Shown here: positions 25,853 through 34,459 of the stretch, piece by piece | How the letters are laid out: each line of letters starts with the position of its first letter | Numbering within the stretch: position 1 is the stretch's first letter | DNA from: Paenibacillus xylanexedens | GTDB lineage: Bacteria > Bacillota > Bacilli > Paenibacillales > Paenibacillaceae | NCBI RefSeq assembly: GCF_001908275.1 | Contig: NZ_CP018620.1 | Span: 1-64,000, forward strand | DNA length: 64,000 bases | Direction of reading: 5' to 3' | Made by a program: the position numbers and the translations under genes | Notes under the pieces: model-generated | What the model was told of the DNA's origin: nothing | The model's input: the letters and a program-made list of their open reading frames with translations, nothing else | Databases searched by the model: none

Positions 25853-25920
25853 CATACCTCAAGTGCCATCTTAACGTATTTGTCAAGACGTGTCAAACGA
25901 AATGGGGTAAGGAAAATGCC

Positions 25921-26193
25921 CTATAAGTGCTGCTCTGCCTGACGAATTAGCCTTTTTGTGATCTCTCCACCAACGGATCCATTCTCGCGGGAAGTCAGAT
26001 GTCCCCACCCTTTGTATTGCCCATAGGAATGATCACTTACTTCACCCAGTTCAGATCCAAATTCTGTATCCGCACCAGCCAAACCTCTGCCACCATAACC
26101 CACATTGAGACCAAATTCTGTAGCAATCTCATACTTCATCTGATCCAGCATTTGACGACTTTCGGGTACAACTTTGCGATTGCTTCTAGCCAT
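25921..26193 (-). CDS. Alpha/beta-type small acid-soluble spore protein
   Basis: SASPs coat and protect spore DNA and are degraded at germination. The 90-residue product has both family motifs: [16 protein letters not shown] (about 20-35), which contains the GPR protease site region, and the DNA-binding [17 protein letters not shown] (about 67-83). Most SASPs of this class are 60-72 residues; here about 20 residues ([29 protein letters not shown]) lie between the motifs. The start has GGAGGT about nine bases upstream. It is expected to be transcribed by sigma-G in the forespore, but no clear sigma-G promoter was recognised. Confidence 0.93.
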   Translation of the reverse strand: MARSNRKVVPESRQMLDQMKYEIATEFGLNVGYGGRGLAGADTEFGSELGEVSDHSYGQYKGWGHLTSRENGSVGGEITKRLIRQAEQHL

Positions 26194-26341
26194 GGTTCCT
26201 GCACCTCCATTAATTGATTGTCAACAGTTATAGGGTGAGCAGGAACAAGGCTGGTTAGCCGTATTAATGTTTGTTAGAACTGGGTAATCTGAGCAAATGA
26301 AAAGTATGACTAATGAATAATTCCTTTAATAGCTACAAAAC

Positions 26342-26944
26342 CTATTTCAGAGTATATCCACCACGAACCATTACGGTTAAGCTATATTTGTTTCCTTCCA
26401 ATACCGTGATTCCCCGTCCATCCCTTGGAAAAGAGAGCAGGTGATTGGTCGGCGCTGCCTGTCCATTCGTCAGGTCAATCCCGTCCGTCAGATCAGCTAC
26501 ACCATTCGTACCCTCACTGACGATTACAGCTTTGCCGCTACGTACAATGAACTCCGCGCCAGACTTGCCGATCAGTTGTTGACCCGGCTTCACGGTTACG
26601 ATCTCAACGGCATCAGAAGCGTCTGAGACCAGTGGAGGAAGGGATGTGTCTCCACCTGTGCTACCGGAGTTCCCGGTTCCTGTAGAGCCGGTGTTGTTAC
26701 CATTTCCTGCATTGCTGTCTGTTCCCGTATTGGTACTACCTCCTCCAGTCGGGATCTTACCGCCCAAAGCCTGTTGGATTTGCTGATCTACATAACTCTT
26801 TGTTACAACCGGATCGTCCGCTGTTCCTGGCTGGCTTGTACCTGCACCGATGGCTGTATTGCTGTATACCGACCCAACCCAGACGCCAACACCAATGGCG
26901 AGCGCAGCGAGGGATACTTTCATATAAGGTTTCATGTGAATCAT
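26342..26944 (-). CDS. Uncharacterised exported protein with Gly/Ser/Thr-rich linker
   Basis: A 200-residue secreted or membrane-anchored protein. An N-terminal hydrophobic segment (VSLAALAIGVGVWVGSVYSN, about 9-28) is followed by GTSQPGTADDPVVTKSYVDQQIQQAL, a short motif seen near the N-terminus of many uncharacterised bacillar exported proteins. Next is a low-complexity linker (about 66-98) rich in Gly, Ser, Thr and Asn, and a C-terminal beta-rich domain (about 110-200; VKPGQQLIGKSGAEFIVRSGKAVIVSE). No enzymatic motif is seen. Start could be the first ATG (26944, close to GGAGG) or the ATG three codons downstream. It stands alone between the SASP gene and a secreted-protein gene. Function unknown. 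Confidence 0.8.
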   Translation of the reverse strand: MIHMKPYMKVSLAALAIGVGVWVGSVYSNTAIGAGTSQPGTADDPVVTKSYVDQQIQQALGGKIPTGGGSTNTGTDSNAGNGNNTGSTGTGNSGSTGGDTSLPPLVSDASDAVEIVTVKPGQQLIGKSGAEFIVRSGKAVIVSEGTNGVADLTDGIDLTNGQAAPTNHLLSFPRDGRGITVLEGNKYSLTVMVRGGYTLK

Positions 26945-27002
26945 TTTCCTCCTCTGGTAATCTATTAACTTTAACTATAGAGAATAAATAGACATGCGAC
27001 AA

Positions 27003-27038
27003 GCAAAACCTCGCTTCCGTAGATGTGGAAGCGAGGGC
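27003..27038 (-). terminator. Intrinsic terminator after the 27071-29719 gene
   Basis: On the minus strand CCTCGCTTCC pairs with GGAAGCGAGG (10-bp perfect stem) followed by TTTTGCTTGT. Confidence 0.85.
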
Positions 27039-27070
27039 TTAGCTTTAAAATATCTTAATTTTCGTACAAA

Positions 27071-29719
27071 TTACCGATTATTATTGGGATTATTAGAACC
27101 CTCTTCCGGGAACTCCGGGATGATCGGTTCTTCTTTAGGCAGTTTGGATACATCGTAACTATAGCCTTGTTCTGCAAGACGAATTCGTTGACCTTCGAAA
27201 ACATCATACAAGGCTACGCGATATGAGCCACCACGTATTTTATCAAATACCGTATCATCAATACTCCAGTTCAGCGTCTGGTTAATGCCTGTTTTCAGAT
27301 CAGTTCCTGGTGTGATCTCTTTATCAAACACTTTACCTGAACCATCGGTTAGAGACAGAATAAGCTTGTGTCCATACTCTCCACTATCCACAGCTTCCTC
27401 CTGTGTTAAGGAGTAGATCATCTCGATCTGTACTGCCGTTCCACCTGTAAGGTATGCTTTAATATTGCTGCCCGAGAATTTGAACGGATACAAGTCTATA
27501 TCATTCAGAGAAGATAGAACAGATAATGATTTCGGCTGTACTTCAAATGACATGGCATTAACATAAGCCGTTGCATCACCTTCACCGGTGACAAATTTGT
27601 TGTCAGCAACCCCTTCACCTACAATCAGACGCATATCAGATAATGTTTTTACACTCTTCGGCACTTTGGCCCAGAACGTAACGATACTCTTCTGACCTGG
27701 TCCCGGTACACGGTTTGCCTGCTTAGCTGTTGCTTTGTAATATTGACCATCTGCTGTTTTGTAGTATCCTACCAACTTCGCAAGGCCACTCTGACGCAGA
27801 GACTTATTCGTCATCTCGAATTCGGTGTATACAATATCGGACGAAGATCCCGGATACACATATGTTCTGCGTATGCCCAGCTCTGTTTCTTTATCTGCAG
27901 TTCCTTGAGTATAGGTTTTTCCTTCGCCTACATAAGAGAGGGGCTGAATTAAACCGGACGTACTAAGAGTAATCCAATCGTTCTTTTCTTCTTCACTTAC
28001 TTTCTCCTGCAAAGTTAATTCCAGACGGCTCATATTGAGTTCAGATGGAATCTTCGTCAAGAGATAAGCTTCGGTGACCATACCAGAACCTAGTAACTTG
28101 CCACCTTCTGCACGAATCAGCTTCGTATCTCCATCAATACGTGCAGAATCGATTGTGAACATCGCTTCCAGCTCAGGCAATTGGACCGTTTTGGCCGATG
28201 CATTACGGATGGTGACCTTGGCAGCAATAATATCACTGTCTGTCCATGGGAGCCGTTGTAAGGAGCCTACAGATACACCGAATGTACCTTTACTATTTTT
28301 AATTACCGTTTCTGTCGTAAGTCCATCTCCACTTGTTACGGATTCAGGAATAGCATAGATGCCAACCGGATAGGAGAACTCAAAGCCACTTGTACCTCCA
28401 CCAGACGTTTCCCCTTCTTTGCTCTCATCTTTGGTTGTAGGTGTCATCGCATATAATTTGATTTTGCTGGTATCCCCATTCCCTTGGATCGTAGAGTTCA
28501 GTTTGATCGTTTTAGTCGCACCTGGCTTCAACTTCAGATCATCCAGTGCCTTCGTCTCGATCGGATAGGAAGTACCATCTTCTGTACGGATCTCTAATGC
28601 GTATTTGGGAACCTTAACCTCTTTTTTCCCTTGGTTCTTAATGACCCACTGCATCGTTAGATCAAACTCTTCGTCCTCACCACGGACACGAGCAGATTCC
28701 AATAGAGTCGATACAGGTTGTCCATCAATCGAGATAATATTTGGTTGATTGACTGCTACGTTTACATTGGTTTGGCTAGCTTCAGGAAGCTGTAGTGCAG
28801 CAACTGGCAGAGCTGTCTTCTCTTCACCTTGTTCTTCCACTAGCAGTAATTCGGACTTTTCCAGTTTCAATGCTGTAGGCAATGAAGCCATTAAATTTAA
28901 CGTTTTGTTGGCCTGTGCCTGAATACTGACACCTGTACTATCCTTATCCGGGGTCAACGGATAATTCGTACCACCTGGTGTACGTAGAATCCACTTGATA
29001 TTTGGATTATCCAATAGCTTGTAACTGATATTATTTAGGTTCACGCCAACTTTGACGTATTGTTTCTTATTCTCCCCTGGATACACTTTAATACCAGAGA
29101 CTTTAACCTTGACGGCTGAATCACTCAAACGAACCGTCTTCGTTTTGCCTACAGGTGTAGTGATGCTATATGAAGCAGGAACATTGAATTTCCCCAACGT
29201 GCTTTCATAATTTGGTTTACTGAAATCCCACTTTACAATCAGGAAGTTCAGATCACTTAATTTCACTTCACGTCCAACCTTCATAACGTATGTGAGATCC
29301 ACCGTGGAACCCGGTGATACCGTCTTTTTCTCCTGATCCTTAGCGATCAGCTTTGGAGAGAAGCTTGTTCCACCTTTTGTTTTCACTTTACTCCAATAAT
29401 CAAGCATCATCATCGGTGTGCTGTCATTATTTTTATACGTCAGTGTATACGTCACTGTATTCCCGTCATCTTGAGACAAGATATTAACGTCGGTTAATTT
29501 CACGGTACTCCGTGCGGTTACTTTAACCGCAGGCACCTTAGCCAGGGTATGTACGACTTTGTTCGTGGTTGTTGTCTGTTGCTTCTTAGTTGTTGCGCTG
29601 TTATTTGTAGCAGCTTTACCTGAGTTAGCTGGTGTACTTGCGGCAGCTACTAAACCTCCACTTGAACTGATGAATAACATACTAGTTATCAAAGTCGTTA
29701 TGACCTTTTTATGATCCAC
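27071..29719 (-). CDS. Large secreted protein of repeated beta-sandwich modules, function unknown
   Basis: About 882 residues. GTG 29719 is chosen as start because GGGAGG lies seven bases upstream and the product opens directly into a signal peptide (DHKKVITTLITSMLFISSS ... VAAA); the in-frame ATG at 29734 overlaps that ribosome site. A Thr/Asn/Gln-rich linker (about 30-55) is followed by at least four modules of roughly 130-150 residues with a shared pattern of strands and a 'TKGGTSF-P / SPGST-DLTYV / LKPGATKTIKL' type motif, reminiscent of DUF4352-like immunoglobulin folds. No SLH, sorting signal or enzyme motif is seen. Its promoter region and signal peptide are nearly duplicated in front of the next gene upstream (29827-30723), implying shared expression and a common origin of the 5' parts only. 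A surface or matrix role is likely. Confidence 0.82.
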   Translation of the reverse strand: MDHKKVITTLITSMLFISSSGGLVAAASTPANSGKAATNNSATTKKQQTTTTNKVVHTLAKVPAVKVTARSTVKLTDVNILSQDDGNTVTYTLTYKNNDSTPMMMLDYWSKVKTKGGTSFSPKLIAKDQEKKTVSPGSTVDLTYVMKVGREVKLSDLNFLIVKWDFSKPNYESTLGKFNVPASYSITTPVGKTKTVRLSDSAVKVKVSGIKVYPGENKKQYVKVGVNLNNISYKLLDNPNIKWILRTPGGTNYPLTPDKDSTGVSIQAQANKTLNLMASLPTALKLEKSELLLVEEQGEEKTALPVAALQLPEASQTNVNVAVNQPNIISIDGQPVSTLLESARVRGEDEEFDLTMQWVIKNQGKKEVKVPKYALEIRTEDGTSYPIETKALDDLKLKPGATKTIKLNSTIQGNGDTSKIKLYAMTPTTKDESKEGETSGGGTSGFEFSYPVGIYAIPESVTSGDGLTTETVIKNSKGTFGVSVGSLQRLPWTDSDIIAAKVTIRNASAKTVQLPELEAMFTIDSARIDGDTKLIRAEGGKLLGSGMVTEAYLLTKIPSELNMSRLELTLQEKVSEEEKNDWITLSTSGLIQPLSYVGEGKTYTQGTADKETELGIRRTYVYPGSSSDIVYTEFEMTNKSLRQSGLAKLVGYYKTADGQYYKATAKQANRVPGPGQKSIVTFWAKVPKSVKTLSDMRLIVGEGVADNKFVTGEGDATAYVNAMSFEVQPKSLSVLSSLNDIDLYPFKFSGSNIKAYLTGGTAVQIEMIYSLTQEEAVDSGEYGHKLILSLTDGSGKVFDKEITPGTDLKTGINQTLNWSIDDTVFDKIRGGSYRVALYDVFEGQRIRLAEQGYSYDVSKLPKEEPIIPEFPEEGSNNPNNNR

Positions 29720-29795
29720 TTCCAAACCTCCCATAAGTTGCTTGTTGCTTTATAGTATAAACGTTTAGCAGGGAGAGAAAGTTACGATGTTGTTG
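29715..29795 (-). repeat. Duplicated leader, copy 1 (promoter region to start codon)
   Basis: From the start codon upstream, this segment is nearly identical to 30719-30800. Shared parts include the ribosome site, the CATAAGTTGCTTGTT stretch, a TATA-rich -10 region, AAACGTTT and the GAAAGTTACGATGTTGTTGG block (all written as on the plus strand). Confidence 0.85.
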
Positions 29796-29826
29796 GATTT
29801 ATTACATAGCAATAGTTGCTTTTTTA

Positions 29827-30723
29827 TTACTCTATTACCTGAACATTTCTAGTTGTTGTGAAGACTTCTGACTGTGAAGCTGGGATTCCATTGGCACGAA
29901 TGAAACTAGAGTCCTTAACTTGAACCGCATATTCATCCGTGTAATCAGCTAGAAAAGTGACAATAATAATATTGCCCTCAACTACTGTGGTGTAATCGAT
30001 CATTGGAATTAATGTAGGAACGTTCAATTGGGACAGTTTCCTGATAATCAAGTCATTTGCATATAATTCTTGATTAGTTGTATCAAGGTCTTGTGTAAAT
30101 GGTATTTCGATCTGTTTGTTGATTTGGGGAATTTTTGTTCCAACTTCGAGTCTAACCTTAGGGATCTCTGTGTTCACTTGGGTGTTTTGTGTTGTAATGT
30201 ACCATGCTGACTGTGAAGCCGGGATTCCATTAGCACGAATATAAAGAGAATCTTTAACTTGTACAGCATATTCATCCGCATAATCTGCTAAAAAAGTGAC
30301 AATAATACTATTACCCTCAACTACTGTAGTGTAATCGATCATTGGAATTAATGTAGGAACGTTCACTTGAGACAGTTGCCTGATAATTAAGTCACTTGCA
30401 TAAAATTCTTGATCAGTTGTGTCAAGGTCTTGTGTAAATGGAATCTCGATCTGTTTGTTAATTTGGGGAATTCTCGTTCCAACATCGAGGCTTACTTTTG
30501 GAGCAACGCCATTAACATCTTCTGCAAGTAATTCTTTCTTGGATGCGCTCTTACTTACGAAATTAGTTTTTGCTATGCCCTCAGATCTCTTCAGGGTTGT
30601 ATAACCGTTATGTAATGAATTACCCGATACGCTATTCGTATTCGCAGCTACTGCCATACCTCCACTTGAACTGATCAACAACATACTTACCAACGATGTC
30701 ATCACGACCTTTTTATAATCCAT
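29827..30723 (-). CDS. Secreted protein made of two copies of an S-layer-protein module
   Basis: A 298-residue secreted protein; ATG 30723 follows GGGAGG by seven bases and opens into a signal peptide (DYKKVVMTSLVSMLLISSS ... AVAA). After a short linker come two near-identical modules (about 80-180 and 193-293) with the order KVSLDVGTRIPQINKQIEI, PFTQDLDTT, DLIIRQLSQ, PMIDYTTVVEG, YAVQVKDS and IRANGIPASQS. The same order, less conserved, occurs once near residue 880 of the neighbouring S-layer protein (RVNLSSDAVIAQQNKRLVL ... PIIDYTTTVEG ... YSVQVKDGATFIRTNN). It may therefore associate with the S-layer lattice, but no SLH domain is present. No terminator is seen after it, so some transcripts could reach the downstream leader. 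Function unknown. Confidence 0.8.
   Translation of the reverse strand: MDYKKVVMTSLVSMLLISSSGGMAVAANTNSVSGNSLHNGYTTLKRSEGIAKTNFVSKSASKKELLAEDVNGVAPKVSLDVGTRIPQINKQIEIPFTQDLDTTDQEFYASDLIIRQLSQVNVPTLIPMIDYTTVVEGNSIIVTFLADYADEYAVQVKDSLYIRANGIPASQSAWYITTQNTQVNTEIPKVRLEVGTKIPQINKQIEIPFTQDLDTTNQELYANDLIIRKLSQLNVPTLIPMIDYTTVVEGNIIIVTFLADYTDEYAVQVKDSSFIRANGIPASQSEVFTTTRNVQVIE
29860..30510 (-). repeat. Two tandem 339-bp coding repeats
   Basis: Matching DNA landmarks are 339 bp apart, for example GGGATTCC at 29882 and 30221. The two units differ at scattered positions, mostly conservative, so the duplication is fairly recent. Confidence 0.85.
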
Positions 30724-30800
30724 TTCCAAACCTCCCATAAGTTGCTTGTTACTTTATATTATAAACGTTTGGGATGGGGAGAAAGTTACGATGTTGTTGG
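30719..30800 (-). repeat. Duplicated leader, copy 2 (promoter region to start codon)
   Basis: Counterpart of 29715-29795. In this copy the -10 reads TATAAT on the minus strand (plus-strand 30758-30763). No good -35 is visible at 17 bp, so the conserved GAAAGTTACGATG block may be a regulator site. Confidence 0.8.
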
Positions 30801-30961
30801 TATTTATGACAAGTAGAAGATTTATCCTTCTATACTATTACGTACGTAATTTTAACACACTATACTTCTCTAATTTTAAAACTAATTAACATTTCCATGA
30901 ATAAAAAGTGAGTCATTTTTCGACAGTCTATCTTTGTAATCCAAAAAAATTCTATTGCAAT

Positions 30962-30998
30962 AAAAAAAAGTCAGAGAACAAAGTTCTCTGACTTTTTT
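30962..30998 (-). terminator. Intrinsic terminator after the S-layer gene
   Basis: GTCAGAGAAC (30970-30979) and GTTCTCTGAC (30983-30992) form a perfect 10-bp stem with a three-base loop; the minus strand exits into eight T. The plus strand also has six T, so it could work both ways. Confidence 0.92.
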
Positions 30999-31009
30999 GA
31001 TACATAATA

Positions 31010-34000
31010 TTAGTTAGAAGTAATAGCAGTCGAGAAGTCAATATCTTGACCATTTACATCTACAGCCTCGACAGTAATCGTTTTACCAGCAACGTTGTCT
31101 TGACCAACATTTACAGTAAAGGATTTTTTATCTGTGCTAAGTACCGCATTGTAAGTACTTCCAGTAAATCCTGTGATAGCAATATCAGTTACTGAATCAA
31201 TTGCTTTATTCAGCGTAACTGTAACTGAACCGTTCACTTCGTCTTTACCACCAACAAGAGTGAACACAGTTCCGTTTGTTGGAAGTGCAGTACCTACAAC
31301 TTTAGCATTGTAGTTAATGCCTGTAGCTGCATCTACAGCAGCTTTAACTGCATCTACATCAGCATCAGATGCAACAGTGATTGAAGTAGCATTTACAACT
31401 GCAGCTGCTCCAGGTGCAAGAGTAGCATTAAAAGTGATTGTGCTGTTATTTGCAGCAGCTCCTACAGTTTTAGCGGACAATTCAAGTCCAGCTTCAGCAT
31501 CAGAAGCAGTAGCTTCAGCAACTGGTGAAGTTGTAATTGCAGCTTTTGCTGTTACAACATCAGCCACTGTTTCATTAATAGTCGTTCTGTATACGTCTGA
31601 TTTAGCTGCAGTTTTATCAGTATTATTAGTACGGATAAATGTAGCACCATCTTTAACTTGTACAGAATACTCACTATTGTATGCAACAGATGGTTTAATA
31701 GTTACAACAACGTTTTTACCTTCTACAGTAGTAGTGTAGTCGATAATTGGGTTCAATGCTGGAGTGTTAGTTTCACCCAACTTTTTAATGATCAAATCGT
31801 TTGCAATATCAGCTTGGTTATCAGTTTCCAGATCAGTAGTGAAAGGAAGTACCAAACGTTTATTTTGCTGTGCAATTACTGCATCGGAAGAAAGATTCAC
31901 TCTAGGCGCTACCGCATCAGAAGTGTTAATTCCATCTACACCAATTCTTTGACTAGTATAAGTTTGGATAGCATTATTTCTTACAGTTTTAATTTCGTTA
32001 CCACCATTGAAATCAACATTAGTTTTCAATGTAACTTCGTTTCCATCCACTGTTACAGAAGTTGGTGCAACGTTTCCTGATCCGATTGCAAAATCACTAG
32101 TGGAAGCATTAGCAATTGTTTTGTTGAATTTCACAACAAAGGTTCTAGCATCTTTTTGCTCTGCATCAGTAATTGCAAGATCTGTGTCAACCAATTCAAG
32201 AGTTTCAATCCATCCAGTCGCTTGACCAATTTGGGATTTCAACCCAGCGATTTTAATAAGTTTAACAGATCCAGCAACAGTACCTTCTTTAAACGTTACA
32301 TCAGTTCCATCAATAGTCTCAGGGAATCCGAGTACTACGGTTTTACCACCATTAGTAACATTCAAAGTTACATCCACTGGAATAGCAACTGTTTGTGTTG
32401 AAGCTGCGTTATCCTTTTGGAACTCAATGTAGTAATTCGCACGATTGTTGAGAGTGCTAAGATCAATTGCTCTATCAAATGTCAGAGCAACTCGTCTGTT
32501 ACTGTTGTTAGCATCAGTTCCAGTAGTAGTTACCAGTTTTGGTGCTTGGCTATCACTAGCAAGGAAAGTACTCTCATAAGTTACCACAGTGTTTTTCAGA
32601 GCAGTTTTGTCTTGAACACCAGATACTTTGAGGGTATAAGTTCCGCTAAGGTTAGAGTAGAATTGAACGTTGAATACTTTGTTGTCCCCACCTGGAGCAG
32701 CGTAAACACTCTTAACTGGGATCACATCGTTACCTTTTTTAACAGAGAAGTATTTAACATCAGCAGCATCAACTGCTTTGTCAAAACGAACTGTTAATTC
32801 ATTTGAAACGCTAGTGCCATAAGCTACATCAATTACTTTAGGTTGAACTAAATCAACACTTGCAGTAACTTTGTGCTCTTTCACAGAGTTAGCGTTACCA
32901 GAGTAGTCTTTAACTTCGACGAACAGGTTAGTTTCATAACCTGGCAGACGATTTTCAGTGAAGTCAACTTCATATACATTTGCAGCAATTTGAGTAGCTT
33001 TACCTACTTTTTTGCTGTCGCCAGACTTCCAATAGAAGCTCTCGCTTGTTACAGATGTTGGGTCGATTTCTTCATCGAAAGTTACTGTTACTTTTTCCAA
33101 AGTAGCAGAGATTTCAGTTACTTTAGGACCTTCAGTGTCAACAGCTACCGTGAAGTCAGTTGTTGCAGACAAAGATTTCAGACCAGCGAAGTCTTCAACC
33201 AGAGAAGTAGTCAGTTTGTGTGCTCCTTCGGAAATTGTTCCTGTGTAGTCACGCAGGATAACTTCACGTTGGTTCGCACCCAAAGTTACATTACCAACAA
33301 AAGCTTTATCATCCAATTGGAAGTTGCTGCTTGTTGGAGCTACAACTGGCTCAGAGAAAGTTACTTTGATAACTTTAGTACCCAGAGCTTTAACTTCAGT
33401 TACTGTAGGCAATGTGTTGTCAGCAGATGTGAAGGAAACTTCACCTTGTGGCACTACTGTACCAGTAGAAGATTTCACATTTTTAACAAGAACTTTATAA
33501 GTTGTACCTTGAGTCAATTTGCTGGATTCGTTCAACAACAGGCGTGCTGTTTTACCGTCAGCCAACAAAGTGATGGATTTAATTCCTTTAGAGTTACTAT
33601 CCACAGAGTAGTTATTTTTGTCAGTTGCAGTAGCTTTATCTACTTTACCGTCAAAAGCAACGTCAACCTCTTTAAGGTTTGTAGCAGAAGCGGATTGTAC
33701 TTTAGTTGCAGCTTCTACAACATAAGTAACTTTTTCAGTGAAGTTCTTATCTTTGTAAGTGAATTTCACTTCAGTTTCTTTGTTAGCTTCAAGAGCTTTA
33801 TCCAAAGTAACTTTTACTGTTTCGCCGTCGCTGATTTTGAATTCAACAACTTTTCCACCTTCAGTTACTGTGTAAGAAGATACTTTCAAGCTTTGCGCTT
33901 GGTCAATTGAGTAAGCAGCGCCTACAAGCAATTCACGGGAAGCGTTAGCTGTGAAGTTAGTGTTTGCATCAACCAAACCAGCGTTGATTGCTGCTTGAAC

Positions 34001-34459
34001 ATAACCTTTAGCCCAAGCTGGAGCAGTGTTGTTTGTTTCAGCTGGGATTTCAAGATCCAATGCACGAGTCAGGATTGTAGCCATCTCGGACACAGTCACT
34101 TTACCGTTGAAGTCGAAGATTTTCTTCTCAACGTTTTTACCTTCCATGATACCAGCAGCAGTTACTGCTTCGATGTAAGGTACAGCCCAGTTTTTAGCTG
34201 TGTAGTTTTTGTCAGTGTAAGAAAGAGTTCCAGTGATCTCTTTCAGACCCAGCAATTTAGTGATAACTTTTGCAAACTCAGCGCGAGTCATGTCTTTGTC
34301 AAGACCTGCTGTACCATCCGGATAACCGTTGAAGATACCTTTTGCTTTCAATGCATCAAACTGTTGTTGCGGGGAAACTGCTGTGTCACCGAATGCTACA
34401 GATGCAAACATTGAGAATGCCATTGCTGTAGACAATGCTACGGATAAAATTTTCTTCAT
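31010..34459 (-). CDS. S-layer protein with three N-terminal SLH domains (probable main surface lattice protein)
   Basis: A 1,149-residue protein. ATG 34459 is chosen because GGAGGAG lies 11 bases upstream and the product opens MKKILSVALSTAMAFSMFAS, a classical signal peptide; a longer in-frame ATG at 34546 would add an unlikely hydrophilic leader. Three SLH domains follow (about 28-200; GIFNGYPDGTAGLDKDMTRAEFA, NWAVPYIEAVTAAGIMEG, AWAKGYVQAAINAGLVD). Then come many Ig-like/SbsA-type repeats (about 260-850), the module shared with the neighbouring small secreted protein, and Ala/Val/Thr-rich C-terminal modules. Codon use looks highly biased and repetitive, as expected for an abundant protein, and a long leader with a good promoter and a very strong terminator support high expression. 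Anchoring should be to CsaB-pyruvylated wall polymer. Confidence 0.93.
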   Translation of the reverse strand: MKKILSVALSTAMAFSMFASVAFGDTAVSPQQQFDALKAKGIFNGYPDGTAGLDKDMTRAEFAKVITKLLGLKEITGTLSYTDKNYTAKNWAVPYIEAVTAAGIMEGKNVEKKIFDFNGKVTVSEMATILTRALDLEIPAETNNTAPAWAKGYVQAAINAGLVDANTNFTANASRELLVGAAYSIDQAQSLKVSSYTVTEGGKVVEFKISDGETVKVTLDKALEANKETEVKFTYKDKNFTEKVTYVVEAATKVQSASATNLKEVDVAFDGKVDKATATDKNNYSVDSNSKGIKSITLLADGKTARLLLNESSKLTQGTTYKVLVKNVKSSTGTVVPQGEVSFTSADNTLPTVTEVKALGTKVIKVTFSEPVVAPTSSNFQLDDKAFVGNVTLGANQREVILRDYTGTISEGAHKLTTSLVEDFAGLKSLSATTDFTVAVDTEGPKVTEISATLEKVTVTFDEEIDPTSVTSESFYWKSGDSKKVGKATQIAANVYEVDFTENRLPGYETNLFVEVKDYSGNANSVKEHKVTASVDLVQPKVIDVAYGTSVSNELTVRFDKAVDAADVKYFSVKKGNDVIPVKSVYAAPGGDNKVFNVQFYSNLSGTYTLKVSGVQDKTALKNTVVTYESTFLASDSQAPKLVTTTGTDANNSNRRVALTFDRAIDLSTLNNRANYYIEFQKDNAASTQTVAIPVDVTLNVTNGGKTVVLGFPETIDGTDVTFKEGTVAGSVKLIKIAGLKSQIGQATGWIETLELVDTDLAITDAEQKDARTFVVKFNKTIANASTSDFAIGSGNVAPTSVTVDGNEVTLKTNVDFNGGNEIKTVRNNAIQTYTSQRIGVDGINTSDAVAPRVNLSSDAVIAQQNKRLVLPFTTDLETDNQADIANDLIIKKLGETNTPALNPIIDYTTTVEGKNVVVTIKPSVAYNSEYSVQVKDGATFIRTNNTDKTAAKSDVYRTTINETVADVVTAKAAITTSPVAEATASDAEAGLELSAKTVGAAANNSTITFNATLAPGAAAVVNATSITVASDADVDAVKAAVDAATGINYNAKVVGTALPTNGTVFTLVGGKDEVNGSVTVTLNKAIDSVTDIAITGFTGSTYNAVLSTDKKSFTVNVGQDNVAGKTITVEAVDVNGQDIDFSTAITSN

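Noticed and set aside
25741..25880. Possible S-box SAM riboswitch before metK
   Set aside because: None of the S-box core blocks (GAGG-GGAGGGA, GATGAAACC, GGCAACC) was found on the minus strand; only an unrelated hairpin.
26248..26262. Terminator after the 26342-26944 gene (GGCT-AGCC hairpin)
   Set aside because: The stem is only four base pairs and the T-run is poor.
32873..33910. 345-residue open frame on the plus strand
   Set aside because: It is antisense to the S-layer gene and rich in Cys, Phe, Ser and Val, an artefact of the biased codons of the sense gene.
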